From assembly GCA_964353405.1 (NCBI GenBank), contig CAYGWJ010000257.1, positions 1-40,920 on the forward strand: a stretch of 40,920 bases of DNA, given 5' to 3'. Of the stretch, positions 30,077 to 37,877 are shown piece by piece; positions within the stretch are counted from its first letter, which is position 1, and the number at the start of each line of letters is the position of its first letter. This stretch comes from JBGLNJ01 sp964353405 (GTDB lineage Bacteria > Chloroflexota > Anaerolineae > Fen-1058). The notes below the pieces were generated by a model. That model saw nothing but the letters and a program-made list of their open reading frames with translations, made no database searches and was not told the DNA's origin. The translations under genes and the position numbers were made by a program.

Positions 30077-31852
30077 TCAACCCGGCGGCACAGCGCGGCT
30101 GGCCCAAGCCATCAACCGCTCGGCAGCCTCGTCCACCGTCAACGGCGAGCCGCCCACATCCAGCCCACAATTGCGCAGCGTCTCGAAAAGTTTGGCCAGC
30201 ACCGGCGGCTCGATATTGCTGCGCGCCAGCACGTCCGCCCGGCTGAACAATCGGCGCGGCGTGCCCTGCTCCACAATCTCGCCGCCTTCCACCAGCATGT
30301 ACACCGAGTCGGCCAGCTGTGGCACAATATTCACCTCGTGCGTGGTCAGGATGAATGAGACGTGCTTGGTCTCGTGGAGACGGTTGAGCAGCGCGATCAA
30401 CTCGTCGCGCGATTTCGGATCCAGCCCCTCGAATGGCTCATCCATGATGAGCAGCTCCGGCTCCAGCACCAAAGCCCCCGCCAGCGCCACCTTGCGCTTT
30501 TCGCCGCCGCTCAGGTAATGCGGCACTTTGTCGCGCAGGTGAGTGATGTTCAAATCGCCCATCACTTTTTCCACCAGCGCCTTGACCTCGTCCTCCGACC
30601 GGCCATAGTTGCGCGGGCCAAAGGCGATGTCGTCGTAAACCGTGGGCGCGAGGATTTGCTCGTCTACATTTTGCAGCACCACCCCGACCCTCTCGCGCAC
30701 CGCCGACCAGTGTAGAGCCGGGTCGTGACCGAACAAGCGCACCTCGCCTTCGTCGGGATGCAGCAGGCCCAGCAAGTGATACAGCAGTGTGGACTTGCCC
30801 GAGCCGTTCGGGCCGAGAATCACCACGCGCTGAGCGGCGGTGACGACAAAATCCAACCCGCACAAGAAAACCGTCGTCGAATCGCTGTAGGTGTGCCGCA
30901 CGCACGAAACGTGCGCAATGATCTCTTGACCCATCGCCTCAGGATGGACATGGCCGCACGGCTCGTCTTCGTCTTCAACGTGATGGTCGCGCTGCCAGAC
31001 GCCGGGAGCGGGCGGCATCTCGCTGGCCGGATGGGGCGGGCGGGCTGGCTCGCGCACGCCGCCCCGCTCGATAACTGCGGCGACAAATCCTGCGCCCGCC
31101 AGCATCGGTGCGGCCAGCGCGAAAGCCAGCGGCCAGCGGCCCAACTGCGAAGCAACAGCGACAGCCAGCAAGATCAGTCCCACGACGACGGGCAACACAT
31201 CATAAGCCGGAACCAGTCTCTTCCAGTTGCCCCCGGCCGGAAAACGCCCGGCGTAACCGCGCAGTGTCAACGTCTCGTACAACCGTTGTCCCAGGTCAAA
31301 TGATCTCACTAACAATACCCCCAAGGCGACCGATAGATTGCGAATCGTCCGCATCGGCCGCCCGCGCAACAATCCCCCGCGCAGCCGCAGCGCGGTGATG
31401 AGGTGATCCATGGATTCCAACAGCATAAAAAACGTGCGGTACGTCATCAGCAGCGCATCCGCCACCACGCGCGGCAGCGCGCGCCCGATGACGGCAAAGA
31501 GCTGCGGATAGGGCGTCGTGCCGATGAGCAGCACCATCGTCAGCCCGGCGCCCATCGCCTTGAGTATGATCACCACGGGCGTGGCCCACAATCCATTCCA
31601 CTGGCTGAACGCAAACAGCGCCGCGAAAAGCGCCGGGTACGCTGCAATCATCCAGGTCCGGCGCAGCGGCAGCCGCGCAATGACGACCAGCGCCGAAAGC
31701 GCAATGTACAGCGTGAGGAGCGTCAGCACGTCGCGCGCCACGGCCACGCACGCCACGAACAGCAACGTCGCCGTAATCTTGCCCGGCGGCGATGCCTTGT
31801 GAAGGCGGCTCTTGCCCTGAACCGCCCAGCGGTCGAGTGCGGCAATGTCCAA
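30077..31852 (-). CDS. cbiQ-cbiO: CbiQ-CbiO fusion: ECF cobalt/nickel transporter T and A components
   Basis: 591 aa. A TTG start at 31852 is chosen because GGAGG lies just upstream and LDIAALDRWAVQGKSRLHKASP matches CbiQ N-termini; the frame further upstream is palindromic repeat. Residues ~1-265 are the membrane coupling protein CbiQ with several transmembrane helices. Residues ~320-591 are the ATPase, with Walker A GPNGSGKST, signature LSGGEKRKVALAGAL, Walker B LLIMDEPFEGLDP and the switch His in TTHE. In group I ECF systems these two are usually separate. The linker holds DHHVEDEDEPCGHVHPE, a His/acid/Cys cluster able to bind metal. It works with CbiM encoded upstream. No cbiN gene is present. 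Confidence 0.9.
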   Translation of the reverse strand: MDIAALDRWAVQGKSRLHKASPPGKITATLLFVACVAVARDVLTLLTLYIALSALVVIARLPLRRTWMIAAYPALFAALFAFSQWNGLWATPVVIILKAMGAGLTMVLLIGTTPYPQLFAVIGRALPRVVADALLMTYRTFFMLLESMDHLITALRLRGGLLRGRPMRTIRNLSVALGVLLVRSFDLGQRLYETLTLRGYAGRFPAGGNWKRLVPAYDVLPVVVGLILLAVAVASQLGRWPLAFALAAPMLAGAGFVAAVIERGGVREPARPPHPASEMPPAPGVWQRDHHVEDEDEPCGHVHPEAMGQEIIAHVSCVRHTYSDSTTVFLCGLDFVVTAAQRVVILGPNGSGKSTLLYHLLGLLHPDEGEVRLFGHDPALHWSAVRERVGVVLQNVDEQILAPTVYDDIAFGPRNYGRSEDEVKALVEKVMGDLNITHLRDKVPHYLSGGEKRKVALAGALVLEPELLIMDEPFEGLDPKSRDELIALLNRLHETKHVSFILTTHEVNIVPQLADSVYMLVEGGEIVEQGTPRRLFSRADVLARSNIEPPVLAKLFETLRNCGLDVGGSPLTVDEAAERLMAWASRAVPPG

Positions 31853-31896
31853 AGGTCCTCCGCGTTCCCCTATTTCCCGGATTCCACAGGAAGCCT

Positions 31897-31942
31897 GTAG
31901 TTTAGGGCCTTGTGCCCGTTCGCCCACGAGGGGCTAAACTAC
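31897..31942. repeat. Palindromic element at the cbiM stop
   Basis: Perfect 9-base ends GTAGTTTAG (31897-31905) and CTAAACTAC (31934-31942). After the left end comes GGCCTTGTGCCC. The element supplies the cbiM stop codon (TAG, 31941-31939). Ends and GGCCTTG core match the larger element at 35049-35122. Confidence 0.8.
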
Positions 31943-32745
31943 TTTTCAGGCGGGCTCTCAGGAATTCGATGAGCCTCGGCGGAAATCACCAGGTCACGTC
32001 TCACACGATAGATGAATTGCACAATGATGGCCGTGATCATGGCTTCCAGAAGCCAGCCGATGGAACCCAGCAACAGCACAGCGGCAGTAAAGCGCCCCAG
32101 GTCAACGCCGGAATCGCGCAGGTAAAAATAGCCTATTGCTTCTTTCTCCGGGCTAACCACACGATTACTGAGAACGCCGGCCGCAAAGGGATTCCTGAAA
32201 CTCAATGTTGCCGCGTCCAGCGAGCCGGTGTCACGCGCTTTGCCGGGGTCCAGGTTCGATAGCGCGATCACGCCGATGAGCAGCATCGTTGTGATAAAGA
32301 GCGTGATGATGACCGTAGCGCCCACCAGAGCCGCCACCGACTTGATCCGCGCCTCGAGCACACGATACAATCCACGGAAAATGAAATAGCCCAGCGCGCA
32401 TTCTGCGCCGATGATGAGCGTGTTTAGCCCCACGACCGTGATGCCGCCGTGACCGAACAGCGCCAGAATCAAGTCCACGATGAACGCAGCCAGAAAGCCC
32501 ATCGCCGGGCCGACGATAATGCCGGCCAGCACCGCCAGGTTAACGTGGTAGGCAATCGGCACGAACTCGGTGGACATGCCTACCAGCATGACTGCCGCCA
32601 TCACGCCCAACAAGGGGATCTTGCGCCGCGCTTGCGGCCCACTCAGCCTCCGCGCGCTCAGATACAGCAGCGCCAGTGTGAGGGCCCACCCGGCCGCCAC
32701 CAGCCAGAGCGGCAAGATACCATCAGGAATGTGAATGTGTGACAT
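31939..32745 (-). CDS. cbiM: CbiM-type substrate-binding component of an ECF metal transporter
   Basis: 268 aa, membrane protein. The N-terminus MSHIHIPDGILPLWL carries the conserved His residues that coordinate Co2+ or Ni2+ in CbiM/NikM proteins. About six hydrophobic segments follow, including VNLAVLAGIIVGPAMGFLAAFIVDLILALFGHGGITVVGLNTLI with the family's GHGG and NTL features. A ~50-residue loop (~170-220) precedes the last helix. The metal (Co or Ni) cannot be told from the sequence. It lies between the Fur-family gene (60 bases upstream) and cbiQ-cbiO; AAGGAG precedes the ATG by ten bases. Confidence 0.9.
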   Translation of the reverse strand: MSHIHIPDGILPLWLVAAGWALTLALLYLSARRLSGPQARRKIPLLGVMAAVMLVGMSTEFVPIAYHVNLAVLAGIIVGPAMGFLAAFIVDLILALFGHGGITVVGLNTLIIGAECALGYFIFRGLYRVLEARIKSVAALVGATVIITLFITTMLLIGVIALSNLDPGKARDTGSLDAATLSFRNPFAAGVLSNRVVSPEKEAIGYFYLRDSGVDLGRFTAAVLLLGSIGWLLEAMITAIIVQFIYRVRRDLVISAEAHRIPESPPEK

Positions 32746-32805
32746 CGAACCATTTCTCCTTTTTTGGATGGTTCGCCTTGCCTGCGCCCACCTTACAACT
32801 ATTCC

Positions 32806-33228
32806 TCATCGGCACTTGGGACAGCGTCCAAACACTTCGAGCCAGTGCCCCTCGATCCGAAAGCCCGTCTGGCGGGCGACGCTTTTGAACAGCGCGTCCA
32901 GGTCACAGCCATCGAACTCGACCACCTGATTGCACGATGAGCAAATCAGGTGATGGCCGTGCGCGGCCTGCGCCAGCGCGTAGCCGTGACAGCCGTCATC
33001 CCCGTGCATCCGGCGCAACACACCCGCTTCGACCAGAATATCCAGCGTCCGATAGACCGTCACTAAACCAAGACGTGGGTAGCGGCGTTGACCCCGTTCG
33101 TAGATTTCTGCCGGAGAGAGCGATTCGCACATTCCGGCGATCACGTCGAGCACGGCACGGCGCGGGGCGGTGAGTTTGTAGCCTCGTATGGCAAGTTCGT
33201 GACAGAGCTGATCGGTGTTGATACTCAT
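32806..33228 (-). CDS. Fur-family metalloregulator
   Basis: 140 aa; the ATG at 33228 has GGAAG upstream. N-terminal winged helix (LAIRGYKLTAPRRAVLDVI, YPRLGLVTVYRTLDILVEAGVL) and C-terminal dimerisation/metal domain with HGHHLICSSCNQVVEFDGC and a final CPKC, giving two CxxC motifs for structural zinc. Fur, Zur and Nur cannot be separated with confidence. Its genes downstream encode a cobalt/nickel-type ECF importer, which favours repression of metal uptake. A palindrome between the promoter and its own start codon suggests autoregulation. Confidence 0.92.
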   Translation of the reverse strand: MSINTDQLCHELAIRGYKLTAPRRAVLDVIAGMCESLSPAEIYERGQRRYPRLGLVTVYRTLDILVEAGVLRRMHGDDGCHGYALAQAAHGHHLICSSCNQVVEFDGCDLDALFKSVARQTGFRIEGHWLEVFGRCPKCR

Positions 33229-33235
33229 AGCTTCC

Positions 33236-33256
33236 AATTGAAAACTATTTTCAATT
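33236..33256. promoter_or_regulatory. Operator palindrome of the Fur-family operon
   Basis: Perfect 9-base arms AATTGAAAA (33236-33244) and TTTTCAATT (33248-33256) around CTA, ending 8 bases before the start codon of the regulator. It covers the expected transcription start. The size and symmetry suit a Fur-family dimer site. Confidence 0.8.
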
Positions 33257-33259
33257 AAA

Positions 33260-33288
33260 AGTCTAACATGAAAACGACAGGCAGTCAA
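33260..33288 (-). promoter_or_regulatory. Promoter of the fur-cbiM-cbiQO operon
   Basis: Minus strand: -35 TTGACT (33288-33283), 17-base spacer, -10 TAGACT (33265-33260). The start site, near 33253, falls inside the operator palindrome. Confidence 0.8.
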
Positions 33289-33369
33289 GCTTCGCTGCTG
33301 GAAAAGCGAGAAAACTGCGGATGATGGCAGAGCGCATCTTGGCTGGCAAAGGCTAGCTCATCAGACATT

Positions 33370-34344
33370 TCACTTGGGCGGGATAAGCTTGATTTCAAAG
33401 AGTTTCGGCCATAGCTTGCCGGTTACAAACAGACGATTGTGCTCTGCATCGTAGGCAATGCCGTTGAGGACATCCACTGGCGTGCGGCGATCTTGAACGC
33501 TGATGAGTCCGCTCAAGTCTATCCACCCGAGCACCTGACCGGTATCCGGCGCGATTCTCGCAATGCGATCCGTTTGCCAGACGTTCGCATAGATTTCTCC
33601 CTGGATATACTCGAGTTCATTGAGTTGTGTCACCGGCCCCAAGTCGCTATGAACCTCGATCTGGCGGGTTCTCTCAAAGGTGTCTGGATTCAGGAAGTAA
33701 AGTGTTGCCGTACCATCACTCATAACGAGGTTCTTACCATCGTGTGTGATCCCCCAACCTTCTGTAGGATAAGTGAATTCTCGGAGTAGCCGAAAGGCCT
33801 GTTTATCGTAGACATATCCAAGCTGAGACTTCCAGGTGAGCTGGATAAGTCTGTCGCCAAAGACGGTGATACCCTCGCCGAACACATCAGCCGGCAAGTC
33901 GTGCAGTTGCAACACCTTGCCGGTTTCCAATTGTGTTTTCCGCAAGGTAGACTGACCGTAAAGCCCGGTGCCCTCATACAAGAACCCACCTTCGAACACC
34001 AGGCCTTCAGTAAAGGCAGCCGGATCGTGAGGAAAAGTGTGAACAATCTGATAGCCATAAACGGGAGGAGGAGTTGGCTTGGCGGGAGACCCGGGCGAAG
34101 CGAGAACCGGGTTTAGGGGAGATGGGGGCCGGGAAGGCGAAGCGAGAACCGGGTTTAGGGGAGATGGAGGCCGGGAAGGCGAAGCCGGAACTGGACTGCC
34201 CGCGATCGGAACCGAGCCCACTTGAGCAGTGTTGGCGGGAGAGGGTGAAACTGTGACCGAGTTGCCAGCACAGGCCGCAGCCACAAGTCCAGCCAGCGCG
34301 AACAGTCGCGCGCAACGCCGGCCAAGATCAATACCGTAACACAC
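33370..34344 (-). CDS. Glutaminyl-peptide cyclotransferase (lipoprotein)
   Basis: 324 aa, plant-type glutamine cyclotransferase family, a five-blade propeller that turns N-terminal Gln into pyroglutamate. Seen: IVHTFPHDPAAFTEGLVFEGGFLYEGTGLYGQSTLR, EGWGITHDGKNLVMSDGTATLYFLNP, LNELEYIQGEIYANVWQTDRIARI, and VLNGIAYDAEHNRLFVTGKLWPKLFEI. The GTG at 34344 has GAGAGG seven bases upstream and gives a short signal peptide with lipobox LVAAAC, so the enzyme is probably anchored outside the membrane. A Pro/Ser spacer (PSRPPSPLNPVLAS repeated twice) comes from a 42-base DNA repeat. Confidence 0.9.
   Translation of the reverse strand: MCYGIDLGRRCARLFALAGLVAAACAGNSVTVSPSPANTAQVGSVPIAGSPVPASPSRPPSPLNPVLASPSRPPSPLNPVLASPGSPAKPTPPPVYGYQIVHTFPHDPAAFTEGLVFEGGFLYEGTGLYGQSTLRKTQLETGKVLQLHDLPADVFGEGITVFGDRLIQLTWKSQLGYVYDKQAFRLLREFTYPTEGWGITHDGKNLVMSDGTATLYFLNPDTFERTRQIEVHSDLGPVTQLNELEYIQGEIYANVWQTDRIARIAPDTGQVLGWIDLSGLISVQDRRTPVDVLNGIAYDAEHNRLFVTGKLWPKLFEIKLIPPK
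34096..34194. repeat. 42-bp tandem repeat in the cyclotransferase linker
   Basis: Two almost identical units (34096-34137 and 34138-34179) starting CGAAGCGAGAACCGGGTTTA, and a partial third to 34194. The unit is in frame and encodes 14 residues (variants of SPSRPPSPLNPVLA). Confidence 0.9.
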
Positions 34345-34431
34345 AACCACACCTCTCAAGACATGCTGGGGGGCGCGGCCGCCCTCCCACGGACGCTGGT
34401 ACGGCAAGAGGGCCGCCCGTCGTCAGCCGTG

Positions 34432-35007
34432 TTATGGCTTGCGGCATACAAGCCACGACTGATCACGCCCGGACCCGCCGTCGTCGCCAGACTCTACAAT
34501 ATCCCATCCGGAAAATGTGCGCAGCAGCTCGCCGATTTCCAGCAAGTATTCGAACGGACAATCGGAATCAGAGTTCAGCTTGCGGAGATTGAACGTTTGA
34601 TACACAAGCCACCCACCGGGGCGCAGGGCGGCCTGCAGGCGCGGCCACAGGCGGCGATTGAGAAAGCGGAAGCCGACGACCAAGTTAAAAGTTTCCACCG
34701 CAGGGGACCAACCCTCCAGGTCAGCCTGGATGAAATTCACGGCTCGCGGCGCGAGGCCAGCCTCCGCCGCCGACCTTCGCGCCTGTTCCAGCGCCACCGG
34801 GCTGATGTCTACGGCGTCCACTCTAAAACCGCGCTGCGCCAGCCAGACAGTATTTTGTCCCACGCCGCAGGCCACGTCCAACGCGCGACCACGCACTTGC
34901 GGGTTCCGCGAGACAAAGCTCACCAGCAGCGGATGCGGCTCGCGCACATGCGCGCTTTTAGGCTCAGCCCAGCGTGCATCCCAGCGTTCTTGATCAGAGA
35001 TTGACAT
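34432..35007 (-). CDS. Class I SAM-dependent methyltransferase
   Basis: 191 aa. ERWDARWAEPKSAHVREPHPLL, then the SAM-binding motif ALDVACGVGQNTVWLAQRG (~residue 42), VDAVDISPVALEQA with the acidic SAM contact, and LRPGGWLVYQTFN. The size and motifs match TehB/UbiE-like small-molecule methyltransferases; the substrate is unknown. The ATG at 35007 has only a weak ribosome-binding site. Upstream lies a large palindromic element. Confidence 0.85.
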   Translation of the reverse strand: MSISDQERWDARWAEPKSAHVREPHPLLVSFVSRNPQVRGRALDVACGVGQNTVWLAQRGFRVDAVDISPVALEQARRSAAEAGLAPRAVNFIQADLEGWSPAVETFNLVVGFRFLNRRLWPRLQAALRPGGWLVYQTFNLRKLNSDSDCPFEYLLEIGELLRTFSGWDIVESGDDGGSGRDQSWLVCRKP

Positions 35008-35048
35008 CGAAGGCCAACTCAGAAGTCAGAGATCGCACGCAAAACTGG

Positions 35049-35122
35049 GTAGCATAGGGCCTTGCCCCTGGGAAGTCCCAGGGGTTGTGCCCGCCCAACA
35101 CGCCGACAAGCGGCTATGCTAC
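35049..35122. repeat. Nested palindromic element
   Basis: Outer arms GTAGCATAG (35049-35057) and CTATGCTAC (35114-35122); inner hairpin CCCCTGGGA-AG-TCCCAGGGG (35065-35084). The segment GGGCCTTG after the left end is shared with the element at 31897-31942. It lies between the methyltransferase and V4R genes. Confidence 0.8.
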
Positions 35123-35140
35123 GGCCTTTTGCACCAGAAA

Positions 35141-35755
35141 CTACTCTAGCGGCGCTTTGGCGATGCGGAACGTGCAAGTGGAGCCACCCATGGCACGGCA
35201 GGCCGTCTCGGAGACATCAAAGTGCTTGCCGGTCGCCCACTTGAGCGATTCCAAAATAGCGCCGGCCGTCGTAAAGCACACAGGCCTTTCGGCCTTGCGG
35301 CCCTGGCACGCACCGCAGGCATCTTTGATATACAAATAGCAGTCAGCCTGCTCTTGCACATGCGCCGGCTCATGGAGGTCCCTGGTCATCCCGTTCGCCA
35401 CGTTATTCAGCACCGTCTTGATCTGCATGTTGAGCGGCAGCACTTTGAGCGCCAGCCCGGCCAATCCCAGTGCGGCGGGGTGTTCTTTCATCGCGTACTG
35501 GAACGTGGCCCGGCCCACGCGGATGAGCGAGGCTCTGGCCGCGCGCGGGCCGTAGAAATCCTCGACGGCCTTGACGACCGTGGCATAGTCCTCAAACGGC
35601 ACGCACGGCGTCAGGTCGTTGGGGGGATAATTCCTGACGAAACGGGTCAGCCCGGCCGCGTTAAGCACGGCGCTGACGCCATTCTGGCCCATTACCTCTT
35701 CCATGGAAAGAAACAGGACGCGTAATGACGCATTGGGCAGCATGGGTTGGCTCAT
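35141..35755 (-). CDS. V4R-domain protein
   Basis: 204 aa; the ATG at 35755 follows AGGAGGAGG. The C-terminal part is a V4R (4-vinyl-reductase-like) domain, a small-molecule-binding fold: CYLYIKDACGACQG, RPVCFTTAGAILESLKWATGKHFDV and ETACRAMGGSTCTFRI, with the conserved cysteines. The N-terminal ~100 residues, LRVLFLSMEEVMGQNGVSAVLNAAGL, fit the helical region often attached to V4R. V4R proteins bind hydrophobic or tetrapyrrole ligands, and none of the neighbours indicates photosynthesis. Its own promoter lies upstream, divergent from arsR. Confidence 0.85.
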   Translation of the reverse strand: MSQPMLPNASLRVLFLSMEEVMGQNGVSAVLNAAGLTRFVRNYPPNDLTPCVPFEDYATVVKAVEDFYGPRAARASLIRVGRATFQYAMKEHPAALGLAGLALKVLPLNMQIKTVLNNVANGMTRDLHEPAHVQEQADCYLYIKDACGACQGRKAERPVCFTTAGAILESLKWATGKHFDVSETACRAMGGSTCTFRIAKAPLE

Positions 35756-35811
35756 AGGATGCCTCCTCCTGGTTTGGAAAAGAACGGCGCTATCTAACGC
35801 GCTGAACGATA

Positions 35812-35840
35812 ACTCTATCACAAGCCTCCGGCAGAGTCAA
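35812..35840 (-). promoter_or_regulatory. Promoter of the V4R gene
   Basis: Minus strand: -35 TTGACT (35840-35835), 17-base spacer, -10 TAGAGT (35817-35812), about 57 bases before the ATG. Confidence 0.7.
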
Positions 35841-35859
35841 GCGTGAACGCGGCCGGCAC

Positions 35860-35888
35860 TTGACAAAGCCGTCTTTATATCGTATAAT
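35860..35888 (+). promoter_or_regulatory. Consensus promoter of arsR
   Basis: -35 TTGACA (35860-35865), exactly 17 bases, -10 TATAAT (35883-35888): both hexamers match the sigma70 consensus. The -10 lies inside the operator palindrome, so bound repressor would block RNA polymerase directly. Confidence 0.92.
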
Positions 35889-35898
35889 TACGATATAA
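35875..35898. promoter_or_regulatory. ArsR operator 1
   Basis: Perfect 10-base arms TTATATCGTA and TACGATATAA separated by TAAT, overlapping the -10 of arsR. The core ATCGTA-N4-TACGAT recurs in front of the methyltransferase gene. Confidence 0.9.
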
Positions 35899-35912
35899 GG
35901 AGATCGTTTGAC

Positions 35913-36230
35913 ATGACCGGCCAGAGAAAAAAGAGCGCGCGGCTGGCGCCGAATGAGGCCCGGCTGGCGCGCATGCTCAAGGCGCTAGGGAATCCGATTC
36001 GCTTTCAAATCATCAAGACGCTGGCCGAGCGCCAGACGTGCATCACGCACGAGATCGTGGCGACGACACCGCTGGCACAGTCTACCGTCAGCCAACACCT
36101 CAAGGTGTTGTGGGAAGCTGGCCTGATCCGGGGTGAAGTCGAAGGCCCGGCCACGTGCTACTGCCTCGACCCGGACGGGGTGCGCTGGCTCAAAGAGCAA
36201 ATTGAAGGCTGGCTGCCGAGGTGCTGCTAG
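35913..36230 (+). CDS. arsR: ArsR-family repressor
   Basis: 105 aa; the ATG at 35913 follows AAGGAG at some distance. Winged-helix protein: LARMLKALGNPIRFQIIKTLAE, then recognition helix AQSTVSQHLKVLWEAGLIRGEVEG. Possible As(III) thiol ligands are the Cys in QTCITHE (~43), CYC (~88-90) and the C-terminal RCC; the usual ELCVCDL motif is absent, so metal sensing probably relies on the C-terminal cysteines, as in some other ArsR subtypes. It controls itself and the methyltransferase through the two operators. Confidence 0.92.
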   Translation: MTGQRKKSARLAPNEARLARMLKALGNPIRFQIIKTLAERQTCITHEIVATTPLAQSTVSQHLKVLWEAGLIRGEVEGPATCYCLDPDGVRWLKEQIEGWLPRCC

Positions 36231-36240
36231 CCTTCAGGCT

Positions 36241-36263
36241 GAACCGCAGCCAGCGGTTCTTTT
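36241..36263 (+). terminator. Weak terminator-like hairpin after arsR
   Basis: Arms GAACCGC and GCGGTTC around AGCCA, followed by TTTT. It lies between the arsR stop and operator 2, and could reduce readthrough into the methyltransferase gene. Confidence 0.55.
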
Positions 36264-36274
36264 CAGGTAAATTT

Positions 36275-36292
36275 CATCGTAATTTTACGATG
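36275..36292. promoter_or_regulatory. ArsR operator 2
   Basis: Seven-base arms CATCGTA and TACGATG around ATTT; the inner ATCGTA-N4-TACGAT is identical in form to operator 1. It ends 21 bases before the ATG of the double methyltransferase, next to its AAGGAG ribosome-binding site. Confidence 0.85.
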
Positions 36293-36313
36293 TAAGGAGC
36301 ATGGGAGGCAAAA

Positions 36314-37819
36314 ATGAGCATGACAGCAGCTTCTTCAACGTACTTTGAGCGAGTGGCCGATGAATGGGATGCTTTGCGGTCGAGCTATTTCACCGAGGCG
36401 GTGCGCGAGTCTGCCCTCGCTAAAGCGTACCTGCGGCCCGAGATGACGGTGGCCGACGTTGGAGCCGGCACGGGCTTTATGGCGGCGGGACTGGCGCCGC
36501 AGGTGAGCCGCGTCCATGTCCTGGATGGCTCGACGGCAATGCTTGATGTAGCCCGGCGCAACCTGAGCCAGTATGACACTGTAGCATATCAGCAGACCGA
36601 GGGGCACATCTTGCCCTTGCCCGACGCAAGCCTGGACGCCGTGTTTGCCAATATGTATCTCCATCACTGCCCTGACCCGGCAGCGGCAATTCGGGAGATG
36701 GTGCGCGTGCTGCGCCCCGGCGGGCGATTGGTCATCACCGATATGGACGCTCACACCTACGAATGGATGCGCCAAGAGATGGCCGACGAATGGCTGGGCT
36801 TGGACCGCGCGCAGATTCGCGCCTGGTTCCGAGAAGCGGGGCTAGTCAACATCCTGGTGGACTGCACGGGCGAGTCGTGCTGCGCCGAGTCACAGACGCC
36901 AGGCGCGGCGATTACAGACGCCTCCAGCCGAAAAGCCAAGATCAGCGTCTTTGTGGCGACCGGCAGCAGCCGCGTGTTGGGTACGCGAGAAGAGGTGCAG
37001 GCACATTACGGCGAGCACGCCGTAAGCAGTGGGTGTAGCTGCTCTGGCACTCCCCAGGCGGGTGAGGATAGTTGCTGCTCATCGTCGGAACAAGCGCCGA
37101 ACGCGCTGCAGATTGGCTATTCGGCAGAAGAGCTGGCGCAGATTCCGGCCGAGGCGGCTAACCTTTCGCGGGGCTGCGGCAATCCGGGGGCGATGGCGTC
37201 GTTGCGGCCGGGCCAGGTCGTGCTCGACATTGGCAGCGGCGGCGGAATTGACGCTTTCTACGCGGCCAGGCGCGTCGGCTCAGAGGGCCGCGTCATCGGG
37301 CTGGATATGACGCCGCAGATGATTGAGCGGGCGCGCAAATCGGCGGCGGAGGCCGGGCTGAGTCAGGTGGAATTCCGACTGGGGAATGCCCAGGCGATGC
37401 CGGTTGAGGACGGCACAGTGGATGTGATCCTTTCCAACTGTGTCATCAACCTGGCCGAGGACAAGGGCAAGGTCTTTGAAGAAGCCTACCGCGTGCTGAA
37501 GGACAGGGGATGCTTGAGCATCAGCGACGTGGTGACGGAGCAGGCGCTGCCCATGAGCTTGCGCGGCGATGCGGCCCAATGGGGCAGTTGCGTTCACGGC
37601 GCGCTGCCGGAGCGCGAGTACCTCGACCTGATCGCGCAAGCAGGTTTTCAAGGCATCCGTACCGCGCGCAGTGACATCGGCGGTGAGATCGAGGGCGTGC
37701 GCGTCTACAGTCTGTCAGTCTCGGCACACAAGGGCAAGGTAACGGACGACTTGCCCGCCGACGTAATCCCGTTGACTGTGACAGCCTCCTGCCAATGTGG
37801 GCCGAGTTGCTGCGGATAA
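36314..37819 (+). CDS. arsM: Double methyltransferase with C-terminal ArsM (arsenite methyltransferase) domain
   Basis: 501 aa; ATG at 36314. The first half (~1-220) is a SAM methyltransferase of UbiE type: FERVADEWDALRSSYF, VADVGAGTGFMAAGLA, LPLPDASLDAVFANMYLHHC, ending with Cys-rich DCTGESCCAES. The second half (~235-501) is ArsM: HYGEHAVSSGCSCSG, YSAEELAQIPAEAANLSRGCGNPGA, LDIGSGGGIDAFYAARRVG, LSNCVINLAEDKGKVF and GSCVHGALPEREY, which give the three conserved As(III)-binding cysteines. The tail CQCGPSCCG adds five. ArsM methylates arsenite to volatile or less bound forms. The two domains are normally separate proteins. Expression appears controlled by operator 2. Confidence 0.9.
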   Translation: MSMTAASSTYFERVADEWDALRSSYFTEAVRESALAKAYLRPEMTVADVGAGTGFMAAGLAPQVSRVHVLDGSTAMLDVARRNLSQYDTVAYQQTEGHILPLPDASLDAVFANMYLHHCPDPAAAIREMVRVLRPGGRLVITDMDAHTYEWMRQEMADEWLGLDRAQIRAWFREAGLVNILVDCTGESCCAESQTPGAAITDASSRKAKISVFVATGSSRVLGTREEVQAHYGEHAVSSGCSCSGTPQAGEDSCCSSSEQAPNALQIGYSAEELAQIPAEAANLSRGCGNPGAMASLRPGQVVLDIGSGGGIDAFYAARRVGSEGRVIGLDMTPQMIERARKSAAEAGLSQVEFRLGNAQAMPVEDGTVDVILSNCVINLAEDKGKVFEEAYRVLKDRGCLSISDVVTEQALPMSLRGDAAQWGSCVHGALPEREYLDLIAQAGFQGIRTARSDIGGEIEGVRVYSLSVSAHKGKVTDDLPADVIPLTVTASCQCGPSCCG

Positions 37820-37825
37820 AAAAGC

Positions 37826-37853
37826 CTCCCAAAGGTTGGATCACCTTTGGGAG
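37826..37853 (-). terminator. Terminator between arsM and the M42 genes
   Basis: Perfect 11-base arms CTCCCAAAGGT and ACCTTTGGGAG. Read on the minus strand the stem is followed by GGCTTTTTTAT, so it most likely ends the M42 transcript; the plus-strand side lacks a T-run. Confidence 0.8.
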
Positions 37854-37861
37854 TCAAGTCT

Positions 37862-37877
37862 TGCGACCTGCGACCTG
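37862..37877. repeat. Heptamer TGCGACC pair at the M42 stop
   Basis: Two units of TGCGACC and a TGC directly before the stop codon of the first M42 gene. The same heptamer forms a four-unit array inside the GlcD-like gene at 7627-7656. Confidence 0.7.

Noticed and set aside
32746..32805. Cobalamin riboswitch before cbiM
   Set aside because: The gap is only 60 bases, too short for a cobalamin riboswitch, and control is better explained by the Fur-family operator upstream.
35141..35755. Photosynthesis gene (bacteriochlorophyll 4-vinyl reductase)
   Set aside because: V4R is a general ligand-binding domain and no bacteriochlorophyll or reaction-centre gene is nearby.
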